Source: Byssovorax sp.
Lineage (GTDB): Bacteria; Myxococcota_A; Polyangia; Polyangiales; Polyangiaceae
Direction of reading: 5' to 3'
DNA length: 64,000 nt
Assembly (NCBI GenBank): GCA_025362495.1
Contig: JANYGI010000114.1
Span: 62,001 to 126,000 of the forward strand
Shown: one piece after another, positions 1 to 7,970 of the stretch
Position numbering within the stretch: position 1 is the first letter of the stretch
Layout: each line of letters starts with the position of its first letter
The notes under the pieces: generated by a model
The model's input: only the letters and a program-made list of their open reading frames with translations
Told to the model about the DNA's origin: nothing
The model's database searches: none
Program-made: the position numbers and the translations under genes

Positions 1-648
1 CGTCGCGACGTTGTCGAGGAAGCGCTGATCGTGGCTGATGACGACGGCGCAGCCCTTGTACGCGGCGAGGAACTTCTCGAGCCAGCGGATCGAGAGGATG
101 TCGAGGTGGTTGGTCGGCTCGTCGAGCAGGAGAACGTCGGGCCCGCCGATCAGCACCTGCGCGAGCAACACCCGTAATTTGAAGCCTCCCGAGAGCGTGC
201 CGAGCGGCTGCCGGTGCGTCGCGAAGGGGATGCCGAGGCCTTCGAGGATCCAGGTCGCGCGCGACTCGAGCGTGTAGCCGTCGTGGGCGCGGAGCACGTC
301 CTCGATGGCCACGAGGTGCGTCGGATCGCCCTTGCCTTCGAGGATCTGCGCCTGCTCCGTCAGCGCGTCCCACACCGCGCGATCGCCCATCATCGTGAGG
401 TCGAGGATGATCTCCGCGTCGTCGAGGAAGCGGTCCTGCCGGAGCACGCCGAGGCGCGCCTCCTTCGGCAGGCTGACGTTGCCCTCGGTCGCGGTGTCGT
501 GCCCCGAGAGCACGTTGAGGAACGTCGTCTTGCCCGAGCCATTCGCCCCGACAAGGCCGTAGCGCGAGCCAGGGTTGAGCTTGAGCGAGACGCCCTCGAA
601 GAGGGTCCGAGCGCCGTACGACTTGCCGAGGTTCGAGGTGCCGAGCAT
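1..648 (-). CDS. ABC-F family ATPase, N-terminal part (cut by window edge)
   Basis: The reading frame runs off the left edge, so only the first 216 residues are visible. They form one complete ABC ATPase domain without membrane segments: Walker A GANGSGKT near residue 34, signature LSGGF, and Walker B LLLDEPTNHLD followed by a switch histidine in VISHDQRF. The motif DEPTNHLD and the lack of a permease are typical of soluble ABC-F proteins (Uup/EttA type), which act on ribosomes, some as translation factors and some in antibiotic protection. The second ATPase domain should lie beyond the edge. The start is the ATG at 648. The gene is divergent from the MMPL exporter, with 264 bases between them for both promoters. 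The subfamily cannot be decided from half a protein. Confidence 0.9.
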   Translation of the reverse strand, partial: MLGTSNLGKSYGARTLFEGVSLKLNPGSRYGLVGANGSGKTTFLNVLSGHDTATEGNVSLPKEARLGVLRQDRFLDDAEIILDLTMMGDRAVWDALTEQAQILEGKGDPTHLVAIEDVLRAHDGYTLESRATWILEGLGIPFATHRQPLGTLSGGFKLRVLLAQVLIGGPDVLLLDEPTNHLDILSIRWLEKFLAAYKGCAVVISHDQRFLDNVAT

Positions 649-912
649 TGCGGGGGCGCACCCTACTGAGGTTTTCGCGCGAGGGAAGGGCGACCGAGGC
701 GGGAGCGTCCCACCGGCGTCGCCCGCGGGCATGCGGACGGCGGGCCGCGGCGGGAGAGTGCTCCCGGGTCACGCGGCGCGCCGCTGCGTCGGGTTTCGCT
801 CCGACACAGCGCAAGTTTGTTCTATACGGAGCGTGGCTCGATCCCTGTCGGCTAGCGCGAGGTCCCCCTGAGCTCCGATCCCCGAACCCCTGCGATCCCC
901 CGGCCTCCGGCC

Positions 913-3555
913 ATGCCCCGGCTCGTCGGCCTCCCGCCGCCCGGCCCCGAAGAGGCCCCCCCGGCGTCGACGGTGAGCACCGCGTTCGCCTACCGCCTCG
1001 CCGATTTCCAGGTGCGCCGGCCGTGGATCCCGCTGGTCATCGCCACGGCGATGACGCTGATCTCGCTCTTCTTCGCGCTGCGCCTCAAGCTCCTCATGGG
1101 CTTCGACGCGCTCTTGCCGGAGAATCGCCCCAGCGTCCACGAGCTCAACCGCGTCGCCGCCAAGACGGCGGGCGTCTCCACGCTCTTCGTCGTCCTCCAG
1201 GGCGGCCCCACGACGAAGGTCGAGTCGCTGCGCAAGGCCGCCGACGCGCTCGTCCCCGAGATCGACAAGCTCGGCTCCCCGTGGGTCGGCAGCGTCGAGG
1301 ACGGCGTCCACGAGGCCTTGCATTTCCTCGCGCCGCGCTCCGGTCTGTTCGCCGACCAGGCCAAGCTCGAGAAGCTGCGCGACGACGTGACCGCGCGCTT
1401 CGACTACGAGGTGGCGAAGAAGGGCGGCAATCTCCTCGACGACTCCGATCCGCCGCCGGCCATCGATCCCGCGAAGATCAAGGCCGATTTCGGCCTCGAA
1501 GACGACCAGCAGAACCGCTACCCCGACGGCTACTACCAGTCGCAGGACGGCAAGGTCGTCGTCGTCGCCATCCGCTCCAAGGTCCTCGGCAGCGATTTCG
1601 AGAAGGGCACCGAAGCGCTGAAGCGCGTGCGCGAGGTCGTCGATCGCCTCGATGTGAAGACGTTCGACCCCGGGATCACCTACGGCTTCGCCGGCGATCT
1701 GCAGACGGGCATCTCCGAGTACACGGCGATCAACCGCGACCTGACCGAGGTCGGCGTCTTCGGCGTGGTGATGATCACCGCGGTGGTGTTCCTCTACTAC
1801 CTGCGCGTCCGCATCCTCTTCGCGATGCTGATCACCATCGCCTTCGGCGTCTCGTGGACGTTCGGGTTCACCGAGCTGACGATCGGTCACCTCAACCTGG
1901 CGACGAGCTTCCTCTTCACGATCATCGCCGGCAACGGCATCAACTTCGGCATCATCTACATGTCGCGGTTCCTCGAGGCGCGGCGCCGCGGCGCGACCTT
2001 GCAGGATGGCGTGCGCATCGCCCACCGCGAGACGTGGCTGCCGACGCTCACCGCCGGCGCCGCCGCGGCCGCGTCGTACGGCTCGCTCTGCGTCACCGAG
2101 TTCCGCGGGTTCCGCGACTTCGGCGTGATCGGCAGCGTGGGCATGGTGCTCTGCTGGCTCGCGACGTTCGGCGCGCTGCCCAGCGTGCTCACCGTGATCG
2201 AGCGCATTTTCCCGATGGAAAAGGTCGTGCTCACCGCCGACGGGGTGCCGTCGACGCGGCGCCCGCCGGGCTTCCTCCGCCGCCTCCGCCGCTTCACCAA
2301 GGGCGGCGTCGCCTTCGGCAAGCCCTTCGCGGCGCTCGTCCCCAAGTCGCCGCGGCTGATGCTCGGCGTGGGCGTGGCGCTGGCGATCGCCGGCTTCGTC
2401 GCCACGGTGCGCTACGTGCGCGCCGATCCAATGGAGTACGATCTCACCCGCCTGCGCACCGATCAGAGCAAGCGCGCCGACGAGATCCACCTGACCAAGA
2501 TCAGCGAGGACATCACCGGCTACGTCGGCTCCGACGGCATGGCGATCCTCGTCGACCGCGCCGACCAGGTCGAGCCGCTGCGCAAGGCGCTCTACGCGCG
2601 CCGCGACGCCGCGCCCGCAGGGCTGAAGCCTTTCAAGGACGTGCACTCGATCCAGGACTTCGTGCCGACGGGGCAAGAGGCCAAGATCCCCGTCCTGCTC
2701 GCCATCAAGGACAAGCTGGTCCGGGCCCGTAAATTCAAGGCCGTGAGCGACGCGGACTGGACCAAGCTCCAGGACTTCTTGCCCCCCGACGATCTGAAGC
2801 CGTTCGACATGAGCGGGCTCCCCGCGGGCGTGGCGCGCGCCTTCACCGAGATCGACGGGACCCGCGGCCGCATCGTCTACATCAGCCCGATCGCCCCCGA
2901 GGCCGTCGACGACGCGCACTACCTGCTGCGCTGGGCCGACTCGTACCGCGAGACGCCGCTCGCCGATGGCAGCAAGGTGATCGGCTCGGGCCGCGCGGTG
3001 ATCTACGCGGACATGTGGGCCGCGATCATCTCCGACGTGCCGCCGGCGGTGCTCTTCTCGTTCGCGGCGACGGTGCTGGTGGTGATCATCGCGTTCCGCG
3101 CCGGGCGCGCCTCGATGGCGGTGCTCGGCGCGCTCCTCGTCGGCGTGGGCTGGATGGCCGGGCTCCTGGTGCTCCTCGACGTGAAGCTCCAGTTCCTCAA
3201 CTTCATCGCCCTGCCGATCACCTTCGGCATCGGCGTGGACTACGCCGTCAACATCGTGCAACGCTACGTGCGCGAGGGCGCCGGCGGGGCGCTGATCGCC
3301 GTCCGCGAGACGGGCGGCGCCGTGATCCTGTGCAGCATGACGACGACCCTCGGCTACCTCGCCCTGGTGCGCTCGATGAACTACGCCGTGCGGAGCCTGG
3401 GCATCGCCGCGGTGCTCGGCGAGATCTCCTGCCTCCTCGCGGCGGTGCTGGTGCTCCCCGCCGCCCTCTTGCTGCTCGATCGCAACCTGCCCAAGGGCGC
3501 GCAGAGCACCCTCTCGGTCCGCCCCGGCCGCCCCTCCAGCCCCTCGATTTACTGA
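913..3555 (+). CDS. RND-superfamily MMPL-type exporter
   Basis: An 880-residue inner-membrane protein with the two-fold plan of RND/MMPL transporters. A first membrane segment (about residues 38-56) is followed by a soluble porter loop and a cluster of helices near 270-430. This is repeated in the second half, with a last membrane cluster near 705-860. MMPL proteins use the proton gradient to export lipids or hydrophobic molecules; HpnN, the hopanoid transporter, belongs to the same superfamily and is about the same length. No partner adaptor or outer-membrane gene is adjacent, so the cargo is unknown. I chose ATG 913; a GTG at 973 is also possible. The gene ends in a perfect hairpin shared with the convergent next gene. 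Confidence 0.85.
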   Translation: MPRLVGLPPPGPEEAPPASTVSTAFAYRLADFQVRRPWIPLVIATAMTLISLFFALRLKLLMGFDALLPENRPSVHELNRVAAKTAGVSTLFVVLQGGPTTKVESLRKAADALVPEIDKLGSPWVGSVEDGVHEALHFLAPRSGLFADQAKLEKLRDDVTARFDYEVAKKGGNLLDDSDPPPAIDPAKIKADFGLEDDQQNRYPDGYYQSQDGKVVVVAIRSKVLGSDFEKGTEALKRVREVVDRLDVKTFDPGITYGFAGDLQTGISEYTAINRDLTEVGVFGVVMITAVVFLYYLRVRILFAMLITIAFGVSWTFGFTELTIGHLNLATSFLFTIIAGNGINFGIIYMSRFLEARRRGATLQDGVRIAHRETWLPTLTAGAAAAASYGSLCVTEFRGFRDFGVIGSVGMVLCWLATFGALPSVLTVIERIFPMEKVVLTADGVPSTRRPPGFLRRLRRFTKGGVAFGKPFAALVPKSPRLMLGVGVALAIAGFVATVRYVRADPMEYDLTRLRTDQSKRADEIHLTKISEDITGYVGSDGMAILVDRADQVEPLRKALYARRDAAPAGLKPFKDVHSIQDFVPTGQEAKIPVLLAIKDKLVRARKFKAVSDADWTKLQDFLPPDDLKPFDMSGLPAGVARAFTEIDGTRGRIVYISPIAPEAVDDAHYLLRWADSYRETPLADGSKVIGSGRAVIYADMWAAIISDVPPAVLFSFAATVLVVIIAFRAGRASMAVLGALLVGVGWMAGLLVLLDVKLQFLNFIALPITFGIGVDYAVNIVQRYVREGAGGALIAVRETGGAVILCSMTTTLGYLALVRSMNYAVRSLGIAAVLGEISCLLAAVLVLPAALLLLDRNLPKGAQSTLSVRPGRPSSPSIY

Positions 3556-3571
3556 TCCGCCGCCTCGAGCT

Positions 3572-3600
3572 GTTGGAGCTGCAACTGTTGCAGCTCCAAC
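3572..3600. terminator. Perfect inverted repeat, bidirectional terminator candidate
   Basis: A 14-base arm GTTGGAGCTGCAAC at 3572-3585 and its exact reverse complement at 3587-3600 are separated by one T. It lies in the 54 bases between two convergent stop codons (3555 and 3610). Position and symmetry fit a two-way transcription stop, although there is no clear T-run on either side. Confidence 0.65.
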
Positions 3601-3609
3601 GGTTGCAGC

Positions 3610-4632
3610 TCAAAGCGGTTGGCTGGCGAAGAAGCCGCCGCCCCGCGGCTCCGCGCAGAAGTACCGCCGCACGATCAGGTAGTGGTGCAGCGGCAGGACC
3701 CGGGTGGCCTCGCGCATCGAGAGGCCCATGCAGCTCACCTCGGCGCCGGGGAACGGCGTCTTCGGGTAGAGCGACGACAGGCCCGAGAACGCCTCGTACT
3801 CGTCGAGCAGGCCGAGCATGTGGCCGACCTCGTGCGCCACGATCGGGAGCGACCAACCGCTTCGAAACGCTGAAAAATACGGCGTGCGCCCGCACGTCGG
3901 CGAGAGCGGCACCAGCAGGTCGGCGCCGGAGGGGGCCCCGCCCTCCGCGAGCACGAACTCGAAATCGTAGTCGATGGGCAGGCCGAAGGCGCGGGCGTCG
4001 CGCGTGTAGTAGCGCTCGGCCTCGCGCGACCAGCGGCCGAGGAGCGCGCGCACGTGGGCCGGCGTCGCGCTGATCGAGAACGATCCCGATCCGGGGCAGG
4101 CCTCGGTCTTCGGCGACGCCGAGTACGGGGTGCCCGAGCAGCGGCTCTCGTCCGCGCCCACCTCGTGCACGAGGCCGCAGTCGGGGAGCTCGAGCGAGGC
4201 CACGCCCAGCGGAGGCGCGATGGCGATCGTCACCGTCACGCGGAAGCGCCCGGCGCCGTCGACGGTGCGATGCGCGACGCGGTAGTGCATCGGCCCGAAG
4301 AAGAAGCCGTAGTGCGGCATCTCGCCGGCGATCGTCCGCTCCCCGTCGGGCGCGGGTCCGAAGAACACCGCCCGCGGCGACGGCTCGCACGCGTAGGGAT
4401 CGCTGGCGATCGTGTCCTCGAGGATCCCCCGGAACGTCGCGCGATGGGCCGACGTCAGGCCGTCGCTGAGCGCCGTCAGCTCGGCGTCGACGATCGCGAG
4501 GGTGCTCGCATCGCCCGTCGCCGCTGCGCTCCCGGGCGCCGCGACGGGCCCGCATCCGGCGCAGCTCAGCGCGAAAAAAATCGCGGTAGGGGCGCTGAAT
4601 CGACGAGATTTCTGCGCTGCGTCGCGGTCCAT
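3610..4632 (-). CDS. Secreted zinc metalloprotease-like lipoprotein
   Basis: A 340-residue protein starting at ATG 4632, where a short basic start and a hydrophobic stretch ending in a Cys-rich segment (SCAGCG) look like an export signal, probably a lipoprotein one though the lipobox is imperfect. The key motif is HEVGHMLGLLD at residues 267-277. This is the HExxHxxGxxD pattern with Asp as probable third zinc ligand, as in snapalysin-type zincins. Several Cys pairs suggest disulfides and an extracytoplasmic site. The substrate is unknown. The same frame is open further upstream (to 4887), but that extension is arginine-rich and lacks signal character, so I rejected it. The gene is divergent from the bufferin-like operon. 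Confidence 0.75.
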   Translation of the reverse strand: MDRDAAQKSRRFSAPTAIFFALSCAGCGPVAAPGSAAATGDASTLAIVDAELTALSDGLTSAHRATFRGILEDTIASDPYACEPSPRAVFFGPAPDGERTIAGEMPHYGFFFGPMHYRVAHRTVDGAGRFRVTVTIAIAPPLGVASLELPDCGLVHEVGADESRCSGTPYSASPKTEACPGSGSFSISATPAHVRALLGRWSREAERYYTRDARAFGLPIDYDFEFVLAEGGAPSGADLLVPLSPTCGRTPYFSAFRSGWSLPIVAHEVGHMLGLLDEYEAFSGLSSLYPKTPFPGAEVSCMGLSMREATRVLPLHHYLIVRRYFCAEPRGGGFFASQPL

Positions 4633-4931
4633 CGGCCCCGCGAGCTTACGCTTTCGCTTGCCCCGGAGCGAAGAGCCGCGGTACCTACGTGAGCCAGTTC
4701 GGCCGGGTGGTGCGTCGAAGGATCTGCACGCTCGAACGAAACGTTTGCAGCGGAGCCGCGTAGGTTCCGCCGAAGGTCGCTTGGCCCTCCATCCCGGTTC
4801 GGGAGAGGATTCAGCGTCCTCGGTTTCGAGAAAGTTCTGGCGATCCCTGGCCTCTGGCCTGCGGGTCGCCTTCGTCGCGACGACCATTCTGTCTGCGCGG
4901 CGTCCAATCGGTAACGTTGGTGGAGGTTGAG
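4633..4931. other. Divergent intergenic region upstream of bufferin-like operon
   Basis: This stretch of 299 bases separates the zincin gene from the precursor gene and must hold both promoters. I see a good Shine-Dalgarno at its right end but no convincing sigma-70 -35/-10 pair. Related copper-responsive operons often use ECF sigma factors, whose sites I cannot identify here by eye. Confidence 0.4.
4922..4926 (+). promoter_or_regulatory. Strong ribosome binding site deciding the precursor start
   Basis: GGAGG stands five bases before ATG 4932. This makes 4932 the start rather than the in-frame TTG at 4917, which has no site before it and would overlap the Shine-Dalgarno itself. Confidence 0.75.
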
Positions 4932-5210
4932 ATGGCGATTCAGATCGGCAAGGCGTTGGCGTTTACGGCGGTGGGCGGCATGGTTGCGGGCCTCGCGGCT
5001 TGCGGCGGCACGGCAGCGGCCGACGCCGGTGCGGCTGCCAAGAGCCCCGAGGCGGCCGGCGTTGCCGGCGCTGCCGTCGGTGCCAAGGACTGCTGCAAGG
5101 GCAAGAACGAGTGCAAGGGCAAGGGCAATTGCAAGAACGACAAGAACGACTGCAAGGGCAAGAACGAGTGCAAGGGCACCGGCGGCTGCAAGGCTGCTGA
5201 CTGCAAGTGA
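4932..5210 (+). CDS. Bufferin-like RiPP precursor, Cys/Lys-rich, lipobox-bearing
   Basis: A 92-residue peptide. Residues 1-24 form an export signal with a lipobox (LAAC, Cys24). An Ala/Gly-rich linker runs to about residue 52. The core (53-92) holds eight cysteines at 54, 55, 61, 67, 74, 80, 86 and 91. It contains two near-identical units: CKGKNECKGKGNCK (55-68) and CKGKNECKGTGGCK (74-87). This low-complexity CxGKNxCKGxGxC style matches BufA2-type precursors, whose cysteines are oxidised by DUF692 enzymes to copper-chelating heterocycles. The enzyme pair follows directly, supporting that reading. It differs from the EGKCG-motif precursors of Haemophilus-type systems. Protein modification and metal are inferred, not visible. 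Alternatively it could be an unmodified metallothionein-like lipoprotein. Confidence 0.75.
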   Translation: MAIQIGKALAFTAVGGMVAGLAACGGTAAADAGAAAKSPEAAGVAGAAVGAKDCCKGKNECKGKGNCKNDKNDCKGKNECKGTGGCKAADCK

Positions 5211-5270
5211 CTCGTCCTCGAGCCGCTGAGCCCGCCGCGAGGTAGGTTCACGCAGCTCGAGAGTCGGCTG

Positions 5271-5308
5271 GCCCGGGCCGCCGCTCCACGAGGAGCGGTA
5301 ACCCGGGC
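5271..5308 (+). terminator. Two-tier hairpin between precursor and enzyme genes
   Basis: An outer stem GCCCGGG (5271-5277) pairs with CCCGGGC (5302-5308). Inside it, CCGCTCC (5281-5287) pairs with GGAGCGG (5292-5298) around the loop ACGA. No T-run follows. It may act as a partial terminator or as an RNA-stabilising end of the precursor transcript, giving much more precursor than enzyme. Confidence 0.6.
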
Positions 5309-5343
5309 TCAGCATTTTCTAGCGCCGGAGATCTGCACGGAAG

Positions 5344-6207
5344 ATGTCGACGAAGCCCCCTGCCCGCCTCGGCCTCCCCGACCTCGGCGTCGGCGTCGGA
5401 ATGCGCATACCGCACTACGCCGATCTGCTCGACGGCCCCGAGCCCGCGCGGATGGACTGGCTCGAGATCATCAGCGAAAACTTCATGCTCCCCGGCGGCC
5501 TGCCTCGCTACAACCTCGGCCGCGCGCTCTCGCGGTATCAGCTCGTGCAGCACGGCGTGTCGCTCTCGATCGGCGCGACCGAGGCCCTCGACCTCGAGTA
5601 CCTGCGCAAGCTGAAGGCGCTGATCGGCGAGACGAAGACGCCCTGGGTCAGCGATCACCTGTGCTGGACGGGCGCGCACGGCGTCAACCTCCACGACCTG
5701 CTCCCGCTCCCGTACACGGAAGAGGCGGTGAAGCACGTCGCCGCGCGAGCTCGCCAGGTCCAAGACATCCTCGGCGTGCGGCTCTTGCTCGAGAACGTGT
5801 CGAGCTACCTCACGTACACCTCGAGCACGATGACCGAGTGGGAGTTCCTCACGGCGATCGCCGACGAGGCCGACGTCGGGCTCCTGCTCGACTGCAACAA
5901 CATCTACGTCTCGTCGTTCAACCACGGCTTCGATCCGCGCGATTTCGTCGACGGGGTGCCCCACGCGCGCGTCGCCCAGATCCATCTCGCGGGCCACACC
6001 AACTACGGGAAGTACATCATCGATACGCACAGCGCCCCGGTGATCGATCCGGTGTGGCAGCTCTACCGTCAGGCCATCGAGCGCTGCGGCCCCGTGTCGA
6101 CGCTGATCGAGTGGGACGACGACATCCCGCCCTTCGCCGAGCTCTGCGCCGAGGCCGAGAAGGCCCGTGTCATTCGCGACGAGGTGGCCCGTGACCGCGC
6201 CGCGTGA
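5344..6207 (+). CDS. bufB: DUF692 multinuclear non-heme iron oxidase (MNIO, BufB/MbnB type)
   Basis: A 287-residue cytoplasmic enzyme of the DUF692 family. Family members use a two- or three-iron centre and O2 to rewrite cysteines in RiPP precursors (oxazolone/thioamide in methanobactin, thiooxazole in bufferins). The TIM-barrel metal-ligand motifs are all here: IPHY (His24), SENF (Glu45), QHGVSLS (His70), SDHLCW (Asp104, His105), LLENVSSY (Glu150), LLLDCNNIYVSSFNHG (Asp183, His194), QIHLAGH (His214, His218), IDTHS (Asp228, His229) and IEWDDD (Glu256). Length and motifs are full, so it should be active. It follows the precursor by 133 bases and overlaps the partner gene. ATG 5344 is the only sensible start. 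Confidence 0.92.
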   Translation: MSTKPPARLGLPDLGVGVGMRIPHYADLLDGPEPARMDWLEIISENFMLPGGLPRYNLGRALSRYQLVQHGVSLSIGATEALDLEYLRKLKALIGETKTPWVSDHLCWTGAHGVNLHDLLPLPYTEEAVKHVAARARQVQDILGVRLLLENVSSYLTYTSSTMTEWEFLTAIADEADVGLLLDCNNIYVSSFNHGFDPRDFVDGVPHARVAQIHLAGHTNYGKYIIDTHSAPVIDPVWQLYRQAIERCGPVSTLIEWDDDIPPFAELCAEAEKARVIRDEVARDRAA

Positions 6208-7024
6208 GCCGATGGACGCCGTGATGGCCTTCCTCGAGCCCGCGTTTCGCCGCGTGGATCCGCTCGCCGGCGACGCCGCCATCGCGGGCGAGGTCGCCGC
6301 GCACGTGACGGGCAACAGCCGCCTCACGCCCGCCGAGCAGGTCGACATCTACCGTCGGCAGTACTGGCTGCGGCACCTCGACGCGCTCGCCGACGACTAC
6401 CCCGGCGTGGCGCACCTCGTCGGCGAAGAGGCCTTCGACGTCTTCCTCCGCGCGTACCTCGTCGCGTACCCGCCGCGCCACAAGTCGCTCCGCGATCTCG
6501 GCTGCGACATCGTCACGTTCGGCGACGGCTACGCGTTCGCCGACGACGTGCAGGCTGCGGCGCGCGAGATGCTCGCCTACGAGCACGCCTTCATCGATCT
6601 GTTCGACGGGGCCGAGCCGCCGCCGCTCGATCCGCAGAAGCTCACCTCGATCCCGGAAGACGCGTGGGAGCGCGCGCGCGTCGTGATCCACCCGCTTCTG
6701 GTGCACCGGCGCGTGCGCTTCCCCGTGCACCGGCTCCGGCTCGCGGCGAAGGACAGCGACGCCGCGCCGCGCACCGAGCCCCCTGCCCTCGCCCCGGCGA
6801 ACCTCGTGCTCTACCGCGACGACAACCTGATCCGCTTCGAAGAGCTCGACGGGACGGCGTTCGCGCTGCTCGACGCGCTCGCGCGGGGCGAGGCGCTCGG
6901 GCCCGCCTGCGAGCAGGTCGCCGCCACGCTCGACGCCGCAGCGGCCGAGCAGCTCGGCGCCCAGGTCGGACCGTGGTTCCAGCAATGGACCGCGCGCCGA
7001 TGGATCGTCGACGTCGTCGTTTGA
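6191..7024 (+). CDS. bufC: DUF2063 partner protein of the MNIO enzyme (BufC type)
   Basis: A 277-residue protein whose N-terminal half is the DUF2063 domain. Typical stretches are the early RxxYWLRHLDALADDYPGV-like segment and the LRAYLVAYPPRHKSLRDLG segment. DUF2063 proteins sit beside DUF692 enzymes and, as in MbnC/BufC, bind the precursor and assist the oxidation. The C-terminal part (about 185-277) is a separate domain ending in a Trp-rich strand. I prefer GTG 6191, which has GAGG at 6181-6184 and overlaps the enzyme gene by 17 bases, showing translational coupling. ATG 6212 and GTG 6167 are alternatives. No DoxX-like or export gene follows, so the operon appears to be only three genes. 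Confidence 0.85.
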   Translation: MTAPREPMDAVMAFLEPAFRRVDPLAGDAAIAGEVAAHVTGNSRLTPAEQVDIYRRQYWLRHLDALADDYPGVAHLVGEEAFDVFLRAYLVAYPPRHKSLRDLGCDIVTFGDGYAFADDVQAAAREMLAYEHAFIDLFDGAEPPPLDPQKLTSIPEDAWERARVVIHPLLVHRRVRFPVHRLRLAAKDSDAAPRTEPPALAPANLVLYRDDNLIRFEELDGTAFALLDALARGEALGPACEQVAATLDAAAAEQLGAQVGPWFQQWTARRWIVDVVV

Positions 7025-7044
7025 GCTGCTAACAAGGCTTTTCC

Positions 7045-7461
7045 ATGGCCTCCGTTCACCAGCGCAGCCTCGAGATCCCCACCCGCGGACGCGGCCTCAT
7101 CGACGTCACCCGCGCCGTCGCCGAGGTCGTCGCGAGCTCCGGCGTCACGGTCGGGCTCTGCTCGATCTTCGTCCAGCACACCTCGGCGAGCCTGGTGATC
7201 CAGGAGAACGCCGATCCCTCGGTGCTCCGCGATCTCGAGCGCTGGCTGGCGAAGCTCGCCCCCGAGTCCGACGTCTACGAGCACGACGACGAGGGCCCCG
7301 ACGACATGCCCGGCCACCTCCGCAGCGCGGTGACCCGCACCAGCGAGACGATCCCCATCGCCGGCGGCCGCCTCGCCCTCGGCACGTGGCAGGCCGTGTA
7401 CCTGTGGGAGCACCGCGCCGCCCCGCACGCGCGGCGCCTGATCGTCACCGTTCTCGGCTGA
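7045..7461 (+). CDS. yjbQ: YjbQ family (UPF0047) protein
   Basis: A 138-residue protein matching the full length of the UPF0047/YjbQ family. Recognisable features are the QHTSASLVIQENADPSV segment, the DDEGPDDMPGHLRS segment and the GTWQAVYLWEHR segment with its conserved histidines. The family forms trimers with a metal site at the interface; some members show weak thiamine-phosphate synthase activity in vivo, and the true role is unclear. It begins 20 bases after the bufC stop on the same strand and may be co-transcribed, but the family is widespread and probably unrelated to bufferin function. Confidence 0.9.
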   Translation: MASVHQRSLEIPTRGRGLIDVTRAVAEVVASSGVTVGLCSIFVQHTSASLVIQENADPSVLRDLERWLAKLAPESDVYEHDDEGPDDMPGHLRSAVTRTSETIPIAGGRLALGTWQAVYLWEHRAAPHARRLIVTVLG

Positions 7462-7530
7462 GAATTGCGCCGGTACGCTGGCCGACGGACCACCAGGGAA
7501 AGCCGTTTTCGTGTATCTTCGGCGCCCGGC

Positions 7531-7932
7531 ATGAATGGGCGCCTCCTCCTCGCGGTGATGCTCGTGACGCCGCTCGCGGTCGCCTCGAGCGCCGGCCTCC
7601 TGTCGCTCGCGACGGGCTGCGGCGAGGGTCGCTTCCCGGTGTGCCACACCGACGCAGACTGTCAGCAGCGCGACGCGGGCAAGCTCGGCAACGTGTGCGT
7701 CAGCCTGCGCTGCGTCGAGTGCCACTACGACTCCGACTGCGCGCCGGGCAGCTTCTGCGGGAGCACGGGCACCTGCTCCGCGCTCGACCACCCCGCCCAC
7801 GATCACAACGAGGCCGACGCCGGCCCCGTCGAGGCGAAATCGTGGGACCCCATGAACTGGAACGAGTGCGCCGCGGCGTGCAAGGACCAGGACTGCGTGG
7901 GCGCCTGCGACCGGCGCTTCCACGCCAAGTAG
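7531..7932 (+). CDS. Small cysteine-rich lipoprotein
   Basis: 133 residues from ATG 7531. A hydrophobic signal ends in a lipobox-like LATGC near residue 30. The mature part has about fourteen cysteines, in patterns such as CHTDADC and CHYDSDCAPGSFC that resemble the short disulfide repeats common on myxobacterial surface proteins. A His-rich patch (HPAHDH) follows. I do not recognise a named family. Export and disulfide formation are inferred. Frames open further upstream lack a signal and overlap yjbQ. Confidence 0.75.
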   Translation: MNGRLLLAVMLVTPLAVASSAGLLSLATGCGEGRFPVCHTDADCQQRDAGKLGNVCVSLRCVECHYDSDCAPGSFCGSTGTCSALDHPAHDHNEADAGPVEAKSWDPMNWNECAAACKDQDCVGACDRRFHAK

Positions 7933-7970
7933 CGAAGGGGTCGCGCGGCCCCGGCCCCGACCAGGACGAC

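Noticed and set aside
769-3261. 830-residue minus-strand open frame opposite the MMPL gene
   Set aside because: It is very rich in Arg, Glu, Asp and His with no recognisable domain, and lies wholly opposite a well-supported transporter. GC-rich DNA gives such frames routinely.
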